A DNA stretch of 64,000 bases from JBAYOE01 sp050950065 (GTDB taxonomy: Bacteria; Spirochaetota; Spirochaetia; Sphaerochaetales; Sphaerochaetaceae). Each line of letters begins with the position of its first letter. Position 1 is the stretch's first letter. The notes under the pieces are model-generated. The model searched no databases and had not been told where the DNA came from. It saw nothing but the letters and a program-made list of their open reading frames with translations. The stretch is from positions 1 through 64,000 of the forward strand of contig JBMNGX010000008.1 in NCBI GenBank assembly GCA_050950065.1, in the 5' to 3' direction. A program made the translations under genes and the position numbers. Positions 53,568-62,540 of the stretch are shown in pieces.

Positions 53568-53921
53568 TCACACTTTTCCTAAAATCATCAAGGCAGTAAT
53601 GAATCCGAAAACAACTAAACCTTCTGCTAAAGCGATAAAAATAAGTGCTTGAGCCCCAATTTCAGGCTTCTCACTCATTGCGCCCATTGCAGCAGCACCT
53701 ACGTGGCTAATAGCAAAACCTGCAGCAATAGCTCCTGCAGAGAATGCAACAGCAGCACTAATAACAACCCACATTAAAGCGGTGGGGCTAGCTTGTGCAG
53801 CTACTTCAGCACCATTGGCAGCAAATAGTGGAGGTGTAAATAGTACTCCCGATAAAACTAATGCTCCGAAGGTTAGAAAGATTGATAAAACAAGACGTCT
53901 TTTAAACATTTGCATGGTCAC
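53568..53921 (-). CDS. V-type ATPase proteolipid subunit K (c ring)
   Basis: 117 residues. After a signal-like first helix (about 10-30) come two ring helices: VISAAVAFSAGAIAAGFAIS and QALIFIALAEGLVVFGFITAL. The ion-binding Glu is in ALAEGLV, and the loop is MSEKPEIG. This is a one-hairpin (8 kDa-type) subunit rather than a fused double hairpin. The GTG start at 53921 has AGGAGG 8 bases upstream. Na+ or H+ use cannot be told here. Confidence 0.93.
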   Translation of the reverse strand: MTMQMFKRRLVLSIFLTFGALVLSGVLFTPPLFAANGAEVAAQASPTALMWVVISAAVAFSAGAIAAGFAISHVGAAAMGAMSEKPEIGAQALIFIALAEGLVVFGFITALMILGKV

Positions 53922-53937
53922 GATGTGAACCTCCTAA

Positions 53938-55929
53938 CTAATTACTTTTGCCTGCGTGTGGACGCAATGCAATTGGATTATACGACAGCCCACGGCCGGT
54001 AAAATACTTAGTAAAGAATTCGTAGTAGTTTAACCTAAGTGCTTGAATTCCAGCAGATAGCCCCTCAAGTGAAATTACTAAAGCGTTTCCAACTACTAAT
54101 ATTAAAATGGCAGCAACTCCGCTAGTCATATTGGCCATTTCACTAAAGGCCGTCATTAAACTAACGTGGGCAATTCCTAACCCCGCTACCCTCATAAACG
54201 ATAAGGTGTTGGCTAAAAATCCACTAAAGATCTCTAAGATATCTACTATCCACTCTAAAACAATGTCCATAATTAATGAACCAATGCCTTGCTTCTCTAA
54301 TTCTGTCCCCGATTTTTTCAAATCGTAGTTTTGTAAAGGGATTTTAAATAATAAGGCAATTAAAGGGATTGCAAAGCCGTAAAGGACAAAAGGAGAAGAG
54401 GGAATTGATTTATAACCAGTAGCTACAAAAGCAAAAGCAGTCCAAACTCCAAGGCCAAAAATCCACCCACCAATAAGACCATTCTTATCCATCAACAACT
54501 TCACATAACTTTTCTTTCTAATTAAATTAATCCAGTTGAGAATCAAACCAGTTCCTATAACAACAATTCCAAACCAGATGGTAATCTTTAAAATTGAGTA
54601 GACAGTTCTTCCCCCATACTCCCCTAAGGCAACCACCTCGTGGTAGTTAAACCAAAGCGGTTTAAACAAAGGAAAACCAAAATAAGAGCCAAAAAGGGCC
54701 CCACTAACAATTGAAGCAGAACCTAAGTAGATAAAAAGGTTGTACATATCACCGCTAATGATTGAAGGTTTTCCACTTGGATGAGGTTTATAAAACTTAG
54801 TTCCAAGTATTCCAAGTAACAAAATGATTAACCCCTGCCCTGCATCGGCAAACATTAACCCAAACATTGCTAAATACGATACAGCTACAAATGGAGTTGG
54901 GTTTATTGTCCCGTACTCAGGTACTGAATAGTTATCTACTAACTTTTGAAATGGGCGCAATAAAGGGATATCATCTACTGCTACAGGAACTTGTTCTCTA
55001 GGTAAGCTCTCTGCTTCAGTCCACTCTATTACACAAGAATTGTCACTTGCCTCTCTAATTGCTTTTTCTAAACTCTCACTTTTAGAGGCGGGCACCCACC
55101 CACTAAAAATAGTGGTATTTCGGGTTCTACTAAAGTTGCCACTAATTTGATTAAGTAGTTCATGCAATTTCAATTGAGACCAAAACTCTTCTAACTCATT
55201 TTGGTCTTTGGCAATTCTTTGTTTAATCTGCTCTTTAATTAGTCTGTTTTGTTGATCTAAGTCTATTAAACTCTCTTTTAGATGCTCTTCAAGAATCTCT
55301 AAGGCCCTTTTATTAAGAGAGCCATCACTGCTTTCAACCCACTTTAGAGTCTCCATTATTGGAGTTATTTGTTGTCGATCACGCCTTAAGGTTAATAAGA
55401 TTAGTTGATCCCATTTTTTGTTTTCAACTATTGTGTGAGCTAAGTTAACTAACCTTCCCTCTAAGACATCTAATGTGACACTTTCAGGTTTACCAATACG
55501 AACATCAAGATATTGAAGTTTGTTATCAACTAAATAGTTGTACATCTCTTCCACTCTGATTCTTAATTGACTCAGTTGTTTTTGCTTATCTCTAATTTCC
55601 CCTAACTCATCACTTATTTCATCAATCCTACTTTTTATTTTAGTTGTGTTAAGAGCCTGAACATCGTTAGGATCAATTTTTTCAATTGGGGGATGATTTA
55701 AATTGGCTTGTTGAAACAGAGTCTCAATACGGGCACGTAGATTTCCATACAATGCCAACTTCTCTTCAACTGCCTCTTCAGTTAATTTTTCTTTTTGATC
55801 TGGAGCTAAGTTAGAGACTTTGATAAAGTCCAAAACTCCCAAATCTAACAACCTACTTTTAACCTTATCGGCAGCTTCATCAATTACAACGGCCGTCAAT
55901 AGTCTCATTGGAACTGTAAATACATTCAT
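53938..55929 (-). CDS. V-type ATPase subunit I (a-subunit)
   Basis: 663 residues. Cytoplasmic half (about 1-340) with coiled coils, then about seven to eight helices. PFVAVSYLAMFGLMFADAGQG (the FxxMFGxMxGDxGxG motif), the NTLSFMRVAGLGIAHVSLM segment with the channel arginine, and EGLSAGIQALRLNYYEFFTKYFTGRG at the C-terminus. It forms the half-channels for ions. It overlaps the C gene by 4 bases (ATGA). Confidence 0.95.
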   Translation of the reverse strand: MNVFTVPMRLLTAVVIDEAADKVKSRLLDLGVLDFIKVSNLAPDQKEKLTEEAVEEKLALYGNLRARIETLFQQANLNHPPIEKIDPNDVQALNTTKIKSRIDEISDELGEIRDKQKQLSQLRIRVEEMYNYLVDNKLQYLDVRIGKPESVTLDVLEGRLVNLAHTIVENKKWDQLILLTLRRDRQQITPIMETLKWVESSDGSLNKRALEILEEHLKESLIDLDQQNRLIKEQIKQRIAKDQNELEEFWSQLKLHELLNQISGNFSRTRNTTIFSGWVPASKSESLEKAIREASDNSCVIEWTEAESLPREQVPVAVDDIPLLRPFQKLVDNYSVPEYGTINPTPFVAVSYLAMFGLMFADAGQGLIILLLGILGTKFYKPHPSGKPSIISGDMYNLFIYLGSASIVSGALFGSYFGFPLFKPLWFNYHEVVALGEYGGRTVYSILKITIWFGIVVIGTGLILNWINLIRKKSYVKLLMDKNGLIGGWIFGLGVWTAFAFVATGYKSIPSSPFVLYGFAIPLIALLFKIPLQNYDLKKSGTELEKQGIGSLIMDIVLEWIVDILEIFSGFLANTLSFMRVAGLGIAHVSLMTAFSEMANMTSGVAAILILVVGNALVISLEGLSAGIQALRLNYYEFFTKYFTGRGLSYNPIALRPHAGKSN

Positions 55930-57002
55930 AAAGCTGCCTCCCTAATCTCTTGTGCGCTAAGTTTAAAGTTAATTCCGTTTATAACTGTTCTAATCAGTTT
56001 ATCTTGTCGCTCTTCTAAAAAGAAATAAGCTAATATAATTCCGAAGCTAAATGGATAACCTCTAAGCATCTTGTTAAACTCTTTACGCCGATCTGCAAAA
56101 AGGTAGTGCTCAACTAACAAAGTTTTCTCTTTAGGACTTTTATCTTTATTCTCATGAAGCTCTTTTGCCAACTCGGGATAGTGTTTAGCTACTAAGTTGC
56201 TAATTGATCTTTGTTGAGCATCAGTTGCTAAGAAAGTTTCAAACTCTTGGGTTTGAGTTACCTTTCCCCCTTCAAACATTGATTGTTCTAAAATCTCAGA
56301 ATCTACTCCATACAAATAACCAGTTCTCACTGAGTTAATAATGTTTTTCAAATCGGCATCACGAGCTAAAACTTCCTCAACAAGCTCTCGATCTCTTTTA
56401 TTTAGCTTTCTTGCCTCTTTTCTGAGGTGAGAAAACCAGGTGCGATCTAATAAGGTCTCTAAAGTAAATAGTCCCTCTTTATTAATTCGTTCAATATCAA
56501 ACTCTTTAAAAGGTTTGTAGTACAAAGTTCCTTTTAAAGATTCTTTTATTTGTTCAAAGTTTTCAGCATTGATTATCTTATCCCAATCAATATCGTTAAC
56601 TATTTTACCTTGATATAGATAACCGTAGCGGTAATCTATGTTTTGATCTTTGATTTTGTTACTAAACCAAAGTCTAATAACCCCTTTAAGATTTTCAACC
56701 TCTTGCTTAACCCCTAATGCTGCAATTAAAGAGACATGTGTATCTTCCATCAATCGCCCAACCTCTTTAAAGATTGAGACGTTACGACTGAAGATCCAAG
56801 CCTCTAGGCGTTGGATATCACCACTTTCATCGTATAGCTCTGCAAGACTTTGGTAGCTAGTTCCCCTTAATTGGTGAAAAAGCTCCTCTAAGGAGGTGCT
56901 ATTTAAAAGAGTCTCAATTTGTTTATCATCAAGCATGTTTGCAATTCGGGAGCGGAGTTTAGCATTTATGAATGCATACTTGTTGAGATCTCTTAAGGAC
57001 AA
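55926..57002 (-). CDS. V-type ATPase subunit C (AC39-like)
   Basis: 358 residues, all helical. vATP-synt_AC39-type: FINAKLRSRIANMLDD at the start, then VRLWF-like (IRLWFSNKIK) and PFSFGIILAYFFLEERQDKLIRTVINGI near the C-terminus. It links the central stalk to the c-ring. It begins one base after the stop of the G/H gene. Confidence 0.9.
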   Translation of the reverse strand: MSLRDLNKYAFINAKLRSRIANMLDDKQIETLLNSTSLEELFHQLRGTSYQSLAELYDESGDIQRLEAWIFSRNVSIFKEVGRLMEDTHVSLIAALGVKQEVENLKGVIRLWFSNKIKDQNIDYRYGYLYQGKIVNDIDWDKIINAENFEQIKESLKGTLYYKPFKEFDIERINKEGLFTLETLLDRTWFSHLRKEARKLNKRDRELVEEVLARDADLKNIINSVRTGYLYGVDSEILEQSMFEGGKVTQTQEFETFLATDAQQRSISNLVAKHYPELAKELHENKDKSPKEKTLLVEHYLFADRRKEFNKMLRGYPFSFGIILAYFFLEERQDKLIRTVINGINFKLSAQEIREAAL

Positions 57003-57003
57003 A

Positions 57004-57333
57004 TTATTTACCCTCTTTTAGATATGTGGTTGATAATATTTCTACCATCTTAGTTGCGATTGTCTCAGCACACTCTTTTAGAGGTTTGTCCTCTTGCTCC
57101 TTTTGTTCTATCTCTAGTTTGAATTTTTCAACTCTTTGGGCAGATAATTTCTCTGCTTGATCAATTTTATCCTCTTTAATCGATTTAGCTAATGCGATCT
57201 CTTGGTTAAACTTGATCTCTTGACGTTGTTGCTCCTCATAAAGGGCATTTTGACCCTCTTTTTTTGCATCGGCAACAAGTTTTTCTGCCTTCTCTTCGAC
57301 ACTGAAAATTTCTGATATTAATTTACTGCCCAT
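57004..57333 (-). CDS. V-type ATPase subunit G/H (peripheral stalk)
   Basis: 109 residues, helical coiled coil with many Lys and Glu (EEKAEKLVADAKKEG, the G/H start). It pairs with subunit E. It is the first gene of the ATPase operon. The ATG at 57333 has no ribosome site, and the promoter at 57340-57368 would start transcription at or near the A of the ATG. So a leaderless transcript is possible. Confidence 0.85.
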   Translation of the reverse strand: MGSKLISEIFSVEEKAEKLVADAKKEGQNALYEEQQRQEIKFNQEIALAKSIKEDKIDQAEKLSAQRVEKFKLEIEQKEQEDKPLKECAETIATKMVEILSTTYLKEGK

Positions 57334-57339
57334 GCACTA

Positions 57340-57368
57340 ATAATAGCCATAATTTGCTATTTCAGCAA
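57340..57368 (-). promoter_or_regulatory. Promoter of the V-ATPase operon
   Basis: Minus strand: TTGCTG (57363-57368), 17-base spacer, TATTAT (57340-57345). The likely start point is close to 57333, the first base of the first ORF. No ribosome site lies between. Confidence 0.6.
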
Positions 57369-57383
57369 GGGATATGAGCTTTA

Positions 57384-60300
57384 TCACAGTTTTGGAAGAA
57401 TTAAATCTAGATAAGGTTTTACCATAAAATTGAGGCGTGATAAATTTAAGATAAATCCCCGTTGTTGTTCGCTCATTAAAGTGAGTGCGCTCTCTTTTTT
57501 AGCTCTTCTAGGTTCATCGCTAAAGAAGTCCATTTCATCATCAAATGTTGATTGTACAAGACTTCTATTTGGGAAATAGTCGTTCCAAAAATAATCCTCT
57601 TCTAACAACATTTCAACGTTCAACCAGAAGTACCCATTCTCATCAAAGATAGTTAATTCACTATCGATTCCCATGATTTGATCAAAGTAGAGTTGCTCAA
57701 AAGCATCACTAATTGTGGTAGCAACAAAATTCTCTAAGATATAAACTTGTGGAACTGTCGATTTGGGATCTCCCACTATGGTGAATCTGATATCAATTGG
57801 TAAATCATCTTCATCACTACCTGGTAAGTACAAGCTAAATTGATAAGTTCCACTAGAAACACCGTTTATAAAGAAGAAACCTGTCTCATCGGTAAATAGG
57901 TATAAAGACTCATCGTAAACCAACTCTTCATTTCCATTTTCATTTAACTCCACACGCCACAAGTCTGTTGTGTAGCGAGAATAGGAAGCATCCTCTTTTC
58001 TTAAAAGTGTTCCAACTACAGAGTAACTCTTATCGGCAAACAGTTTTACTGCATAGCCTTGGCGAGGTCGAGGGGTAAAGTCATAAATGTAAGAGCCTCC
58101 ACTAGAGACTATTGAGTCCCCCACCCCATAAATTACAATGTTATTCTTTTGGTGAGTATTAATGGTTGAGTAGGTAGAAGTCCCAAATAGAGATGGTAAA
58201 GAAGCAGGTTCACTAGTCATAGTTCTTGTTACTGCAATATCTGCGCCCTTTAAGGCCCCTTTAGGACGCACTAATAAGAAGTTATCCCCAATTGAGCGAG
58301 TTATTCCAATAAGCCCCCCAGCGTAAGCTATGGCTGTGTTAAAGGAGACTGAGGTGGTAAACTTTTTAAAGTTCTCACTAAATTGTTGTCTCAATGACAA
58401 ACCAAACGCTTTAGAGGAGTGGTTGAAAGTAGCATTGCCACTAAAGCTATTTAGTGGGTCAGTAAAGTCAATTCCACTTAAGTTAAACTGCATGCTATTA
58501 TTTTTAGTTTTAAAGACTCGCCAGTTTAAACTTCCAGTAACTGAAGTTTCAACATCACTGTAAACAGAGACATTCAGTGCTGTCGTAATTGCAACACTTC
58601 CACTAATTTGCCCTTTCAACTCAACTTTGTTTGTCAGTGGAGAGTTAAATAAGTTCAACGAACCATTGAGTGAGACTTTTGGAATTATTGAAGTTCCGAG
58701 TGTGGCAGAGGCTCTCCAATTAGGATTCTCAAAAGCTAAATCCCAATTTAAGTTTCCACTAAGGTAGTAACGAATCTTTGGACCAAAGTTTCCACTAGTT
58801 GATGCAGATAAATCTATCATGTCAGATAATGTTGAAGGATTTAATCCCATCACATTTAAAGAGGTGTTGTAAGAACCACTTTGATAACCCACTGAGATAT
58901 CAAATCCACCAAATATTGTATTCTCTTTTTTACTAGAAAGACGATAGCTAACCCTCTCAGCGTGGCCAAATTTTAAGGGTTCTGAATAACTACCTGCCAC
59001 ATATAAATCAATTGGTCCAATATTGGTAGCCACTGTTGTTTGTAAAGAGGCGTTTATGGCATTTAGACTTGCCCCCAAGGTGTAGGATAAAGACATTGAG
59101 TCAATTACACCAATTTGTTGGTTGATTCTAAAGTTGGGATTCTCAAAATCGAAATTGGGAAAAGAGAGACCCATTGAATAAAGGGTATCCCCTTTTGCCA
59201 ATAATCGAGAATCGTAAGCCAAGTTGAAATAAATTTCCTTCTTTAATGATTCATCATATAAAGGGGTTATCTCAATAATTGCTTTGTTAGCACCTTGGGC
59301 AAAAATAAAATCTCTAAGTTTATAAATTCCAGCTTGCAACTCTCTTCTATAAACTGACTTTCCATTTATAAAGATTTCAACCAAGGAGGGTTCATCCACC
59401 TCTATTTTATACTCAAATTGGTGGTTCTTTGGTTTAACATCTCCGTAGTTGTATCTTTTTTCTAATCCAATACCAACAGAATCTTTTGAATAGCCTAAAT
59501 AGTCGGTCACATTACCAAACAGGACCCTTAAGCTCTTACTCTTAATATCAAAAAATCCTTGGATCCCTTGGAAAGTGATGTAATCTTCCCAATCATCAGA
59601 CCACTGAACTTCTCTAGTTTCATTGTATGCTCTACCAGGGTGGAAGGTGTAAGAAAAATCAAAACCAACAGGTCCGATAGCAATTGAGTTTCTTGATTGT
59701 AATGTTAATAAGGAGAGAGGCTTAATTTTCCAGTCGTTAGCTTCATTAATATCGATTAAAGAGAAAACAGAGATGTTATTGTACCAAGAAAATAAAGCAG
59801 GTTTGAGTGATTCACTACCCGACATCTCATAACTACTGTAACGGGCAATATTGGCTCTGTTAATAGAAAGAATTCTTACTGGCATCATCCATGTAGTGAA
59901 CTCTAAGTGAAGTTCAAAACTCATGTAATCGTACCAAGCCTCAATATCTAATTCTTGTAACTCTTCTAAACTTAAATACTCATTATCAGTATCGAAAAGA
60001 ATATTTCTAAACTCTTCAGTTAATAGAGGTCCTACTGATCGATTTAGTTGTTCAACTTCAATTAGTATTGATGAATCACTAAATAAGATATCTAAATCAT
60101 CTAAATAATCCCCATTTACAAACAATGGTACTAAATATGAACCATCACTAAAGATTGAGTAATCCTCTTCACCAGCAACATAGAAATCTGCCCATGGGTC
60201 ATACTCATCCTCTTCTTCAAAGACAAAATCGGCCCAAGGATCTTCTTCACTAAAGTCTTCCCACCAATCTTCTACAAAAGCCTGCTCTCCAACAATAGGT

Positions 60301-60653
60301 TCACTTGTATCAACAGCAACTATCTCAATTATCTCTGGGACATCTTCAATTACTTCACGTTCTATTTCTATTTCTTCAGAAATAACTTGTTCAGCAACTT
60401 CTACTTCCACAGGAGAAGCTACTTCAATCACTTGTGGTTGTTCGATTTCAATGGGAGAACTTACTTCAACGGGAGGAATAACTTGTTCAACTTCAGCTGG
60501 AGGTTGCTCAGCAACCTCAACTTCTACAGGTTTTTCTTGAGGGGGTGGAAACCCGATGAGGGCGCGAACAGAGGAAAATAGCAGCAACACTATTGAAAAA
60601 ATCAGCAAAACTGAGAGCATGCTGAGTATATATGTGCGCCGATGCTGCGACAT
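57384..60653 (-). CDS. Usher-like outer-membrane protein with N-terminal anchor and acidic stalk
   Basis: 1089 residues. Its central part resembles chaperone-usher ushers (FimD/PapC): an N-domain of about residues 171-290 (YLVPLFVNGDYLDDLDILF), a domain with VDEPSLVEIFINGKSVYRREL and AGIYKLRDFIFAQGANKAIIEI (about 430-470), and a long beta-rich barrel region with many alternating S/N/T/G strands. GFFFINGVSSGTYQFSLYLPG is like the C-terminal Ig-type plug domain. It is unusual in starting with a membrane helix (about 8-29) and a Val/Glu/Pro-rich stalk (36-118) that looks like TonB linkers, then a twice-repeated DPWADF (138-143, 152-157). The promoter lies before the chaperone gene, 29 bases upstream. 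Whether it is a real usher or a new barrel needs structure prediction. Confidence 0.72.
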   Translation of the reverse strand: MSQHRRTYILSMLSVLLIFSIVLLLFSSVRALIGFPPPQEKPVEVEVAEQPPAEVEQVIPPVEVSSPIEIEQPQVIEVASPVEVEVAEQVISEEIEIEREVIEDVPEIIEIVAVDTSEPIVGEQAFVEDWWEDFSEEDPWADFVFEEEDEYDPWADFYVAGEEDYSIFSDGSYLVPLFVNGDYLDDLDILFSDSSILIEVEQLNRSVGPLLTEEFRNILFDTDNEYLSLEELQELDIEAWYDYMSFELHLEFTTWMMPVRILSINRANIARYSSYEMSGSESLKPALFSWYNNISVFSLIDINEANDWKIKPLSLLTLQSRNSIAIGPVGFDFSYTFHPGRAYNETREVQWSDDWEDYITFQGIQGFFDIKSKSLRVLFGNVTDYLGYSKDSVGIGLEKRYNYGDVKPKNHQFEYKIEVDEPSLVEIFINGKSVYRRELQAGIYKLRDFIFAQGANKAIIEITPLYDESLKKEIYFNLAYDSRLLAKGDTLYSMGLSFPNFDFENPNFRINQQIGVIDSMSLSYTLGASLNAINASLQTTVATNIGPIDLYVAGSYSEPLKFGHAERVSYRLSSKKENTIFGGFDISVGYQSGSYNTSLNVMGLNPSTLSDMIDLSASTSGNFGPKIRYYLSGNLNWDLAFENPNWRASATLGTSIIPKVSLNGSLNLFNSPLTNKVELKGQISGSVAITTALNVSVYSDVETSVTGSLNWRVFKTKNNSMQFNLSGIDFTDPLNSFSGNATFNHSSKAFGLSLRQQFSENFKKFTTSVSFNTAIAYAGGLIGITRSIGDNFLLVRPKGALKGADIAVTRTMTSEPASLPSLFGTSTYSTINTHQKNNIVIYGVGDSIVSSGGSYIYDFTPRPRQGYAVKLFADKSYSVVGTLLRKEDASYSRYTTDLWRVELNENGNEELVYDESLYLFTDETGFFFINGVSSGTYQFSLYLPGSDEDDLPIDIRFTIVGDPKSTVPQVYILENFVATTISDAFEQLYFDQIMGIDSELTIFDENGYFWLNVEMLLEEDYFWNDYFPNRSLVQSTFDDEMDFFSDEPRRAKKESALTLMSEQQRGFILNLSRLNFMVKPYLDLILPKL

Positions 60654-60682
60654 TCATTCACACCCCTTTTAATTAAGCTAAA

Positions 60683-61468
60683 TTAATTGTTATAGCTTAT
60701 TTTTGGAGTAAAAAGTTTTGACGCATCGGCATTTGGTGCAGGATACTGCATGTTTGGTGGCCAAGTGACGTCAACTGTTACTTTCTTTCCAGCGAGAAGG
60801 TTTAGTCCATTAACGAAGCCCAATGCCTCTCCCTCATAGACAACACTTTGCCTTGTGGCGTTATTTACTAATTCTATTTTTGCCCCATTTAAGATTTGGT
60901 GAATTGTTCCTGTATTCGAAATTGTTAAACTTATCACCTCCTTTCCATCGCTATTAATTGATGGAAGGGCTGAGTCAACTTGCACTCTTGTTGTAGATCT
61001 TGCAGGAGACACATACAAGCTTGTGGTATAAACATAGAGGAAGTTGAACATACTTTGTCCTTCAGTAGCTCTTCCTTGAGTATAAGGAATTTGCTCAGCT
61101 CTTAATCTAAAAGAGAGTTCTGTTGGGACAGTTCTAGGTCCTCTGTATTGTACTCGCACTATCTGAGAACTTTGGGGTTTTAAAATAACCTTACTTGGTA
61201 CTATGGAGAAATAAGGAGTAGCACTTTCGTTAACCTCTTTCCCCTCTTTAGTAAGATCTCTAGTGAGAGCAGTAATTTCAACTGCAATCGAGTCGTTAGA
61301 GTCATTTACTAAGGTATATGTTTTAGTACTGTTTGCTCCGGTAGGTGAAAATGTTTGCTCTAGTGGTGAGAATTGGAATGCAAACAACGGCACTACAGCT
61401 ACCAAAGTTAGTAAAATTGTAATCGCTAATATTCGTTTTGTCTTCATACTGTGCATCATATCACTCAA
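60683..61468 (-). CDS. PapD-like periplasmic chaperone
   Basis: About 260 residues. Signal peptide MKTKRILAITILLTLVAVVPLFAF, then an Ig-like domain: SPTGANSTKTYTLVNDSNDSIAVEI, ATPYFSIVPSKVILKPQSSQIVRVQYRG and ELSFRLRAEQIP. This is the PapD N-domain (with the P-x-x-VxLxPxxSQxVRV form). The second domain (about 165-255) is weaker, but ISNTGTIHQIL is typical. Such chaperones fold pilins and pass them to ushers, and the gene is 29 bases before the usher-like gene. The start is uncertain: TTG 61468, ATG 61459 or 61456, or ATG 61447 (nearest the signal peptide); an AAGGA lies near 61473-61477. Confidence 0.82.
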   Translation of the reverse strand: MSDMMHSMKTKRILAITILLTLVAVVPLFAFQFSPLEQTFSPTGANSTKTYTLVNDSNDSIAVEITALTRDLTKEGKEVNESATPYFSIVPSKVILKPQSSQIVRVQYRGPRTVPTELSFRLRAEQIPYTQGRATEGQSMFNFLYVYTTSLYVSPARSTTRVQVDSALPSINSDGKEVISLTISNTGTIHQILNGAKIELVNNATRQSVVYEGEALGFVNGLNLLAGKKVTVDVTWPPNMQYPAPNADASKLFTPKISYNN

Positions 61469-61565
61469 TTGTCCTTGGCGTAAAGATTTTTTTGTTAAAG
61501 CAGGAGCAACTCCCCAATTAATATTTTTTATTCTAAGCTCAATAAGAGGTTAAATTATATACTAG

Positions 61566-61594
61566 AGAATACGCAAAACATATACATATGTCAA
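61566..61594 (-). promoter_or_regulatory. Promoter of the chaperone-usher genes
   Basis: Minus strand: perfect TTGACA (61589-61594), 17-base spacer, TATTCT (61566-61571). The transcript would have a leader of about 90-110 bases, AT-rich, with no hairpin that I trust. Confidence 0.55.
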
Positions 61595-61680
61595 TTGTAG
61601 ACTCCCTTATTACTACGATTTTACCACATATTCCTCTTAAACAACATAAAATGGGCAATTCTTATGACACTTCCCATTTA

Positions 61681-61710
61681 TTGACATCATCTTTTAAAAC
61701 ATGGTATGTT
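61681..61710 (+). promoter_or_regulatory. Promoter of tRNA-Pro
   Basis: Plus strand: perfect TTGACA (61681-61686), 18-base spacer, TATGTT (61705-61710), about 15 bases before the tRNA. Confidence 0.6.
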
Positions 61711-61724
61711 CATCAACGTAATTT

Positions 61725-61798
61725 CGGGCTGTAGCGCAGGGGTTTAGCGTACATGTCTGGGGGACATGGGGTCGGAGGTTCAAATCCTCTCAGCCCGA
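61725..61798 (+). tRNA. tRNA-Pro(GGG)
   Basis: 74 bases fold into a cloverleaf: acceptor CGGGCTG with CAGCCCG, D-arm starting AGCGCAG, anticodon stem CATGT/ACATG with a 7-base loop CTGGGGG, so the anticodon is GGG (proline), and a T-arm GGAGG-TTCAAAT-CCTCT. The discriminator base is A and no CCA is encoded. It has its own promoter and a strong terminator. It lies at the border of an ATPase-Toprim gene pair, a typical insertion place. Confidence 0.93.
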
Positions 61799-61802
61799 TA
61801 CA

Positions 61803-61832
61803 CTGCAAGGACTTATTCCTTGCAGTTTTTTT
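61803..61832 (+). terminator. Terminator of tRNA-Pro
   Basis: CTGCAAGG (61803-61810), 7-base loop, CCTTGCAG (61818-61825), then seven T (61826-61832). A strong rho-independent terminator on the plus strand. Confidence 0.93.
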
Positions 61833-61882
61833 ATGTTCACCTAATGCTTCAAAGCAATTCTTTTCTTTTTCTTTAATCAAAC

Positions 61883-62536
61883 TTATGGGAAAAGGTTTTT
61901 TCCTATTGATTGTAGATTCAAGTTAGATTTATTTATAATGGTCTCAAGATTTAAAGATAATATAAAGTCTGAAGATCTTTCCCCCTCATGGTATATCTTA
62001 CCATTCCTCCTAAAGAAATTTTTTAATGTTTGTTTACCGTTACCAGCTTTAGGTATTAGCTGTGTTTCTATTTTTAAATAATTGCAAATACCCGCATAAT
62101 CTAATAAAAAAAGATCCTCAATCATACTACTTGCAGCCAAGTCTATTACCTCAATATATGGGCTTCTTAGTTTCCTTCTTAAGTTTTTCCAATCATCTTC
62201 ATAAAACATAGTAATGTCTTCTTTGTAAGAGTCTGTATCGTAACAAAGAAAAATTGTCCATTTAATATTTTCATATTGTTTAATACATGAGTTTTTAAAC
62301 CACTGAGCTGTGTTGGCTATTTGAGTTATCGTTCCAATTGTTTTTGTTCTAATTATTATGTTTCTAAAGCTAGACTGGGAATAATAGATGACCTCATTTA
62401 TTTTTTCATCAAATTTTTGACTTAGTAAATAGTTTCTATTTTTACCATTGAAATAATAAAAAAGTGCTTCATAAAAAACTTGTTCTGTTTCCCCTTCAAA
62501 AATGAAAGCAACACCACTATCTATATGCCCCTCCAT
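61883..62536 (-). CDS. Toprim-like protein paired with an AAA ATPase
   Basis: 217 residues. The first strand has the Toprim Glu motif AFIFEGETEQVFYEALF (about 10-26), and WTIFLCYDTDSYKED (about 92-106) supplies the DxD. DLAASSMIEDLFLLDYAGI is close to the pattern of DUF4435/RloB-like Toprim proteins. The metal residues are intact, so a nuclease is plausible. It starts 4 bases after the ATPase gene. By eye it is richer in A and T than the window average. It is not assigned to a named defence family; relation to PARIS (AriB), AbiL or an unnamed class is possible. Confidence 0.65.
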   Translation of the reverse strand: MEGHIDSGVAFIFEGETEQVFYEALFYYFNGKNRNYLLSQKFDEKINEVIYYSQSSFRNIIIRTKTIGTITQIANTAQWFKNSCIKQYENIKWTIFLCYDTDSYKEDITMFYEDDWKNLRRKLRSPYIEVIDLAASSMIEDLFLLDYAGICNYLKIETQLIPKAGNGKQTLKNFFRRNGKIYHEGERSSDFILSLNLETIINKSNLNLQSIGKNLFP

Positions 62537-62540
62537 GTGG

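Noticed and set aside
53568..53921. Sodium specificity of the V-ATPase
   Set aside because: The c-subunit helix shows the carboxylate Glu but no set of ligands that I can read as Na+ or H+ specific.
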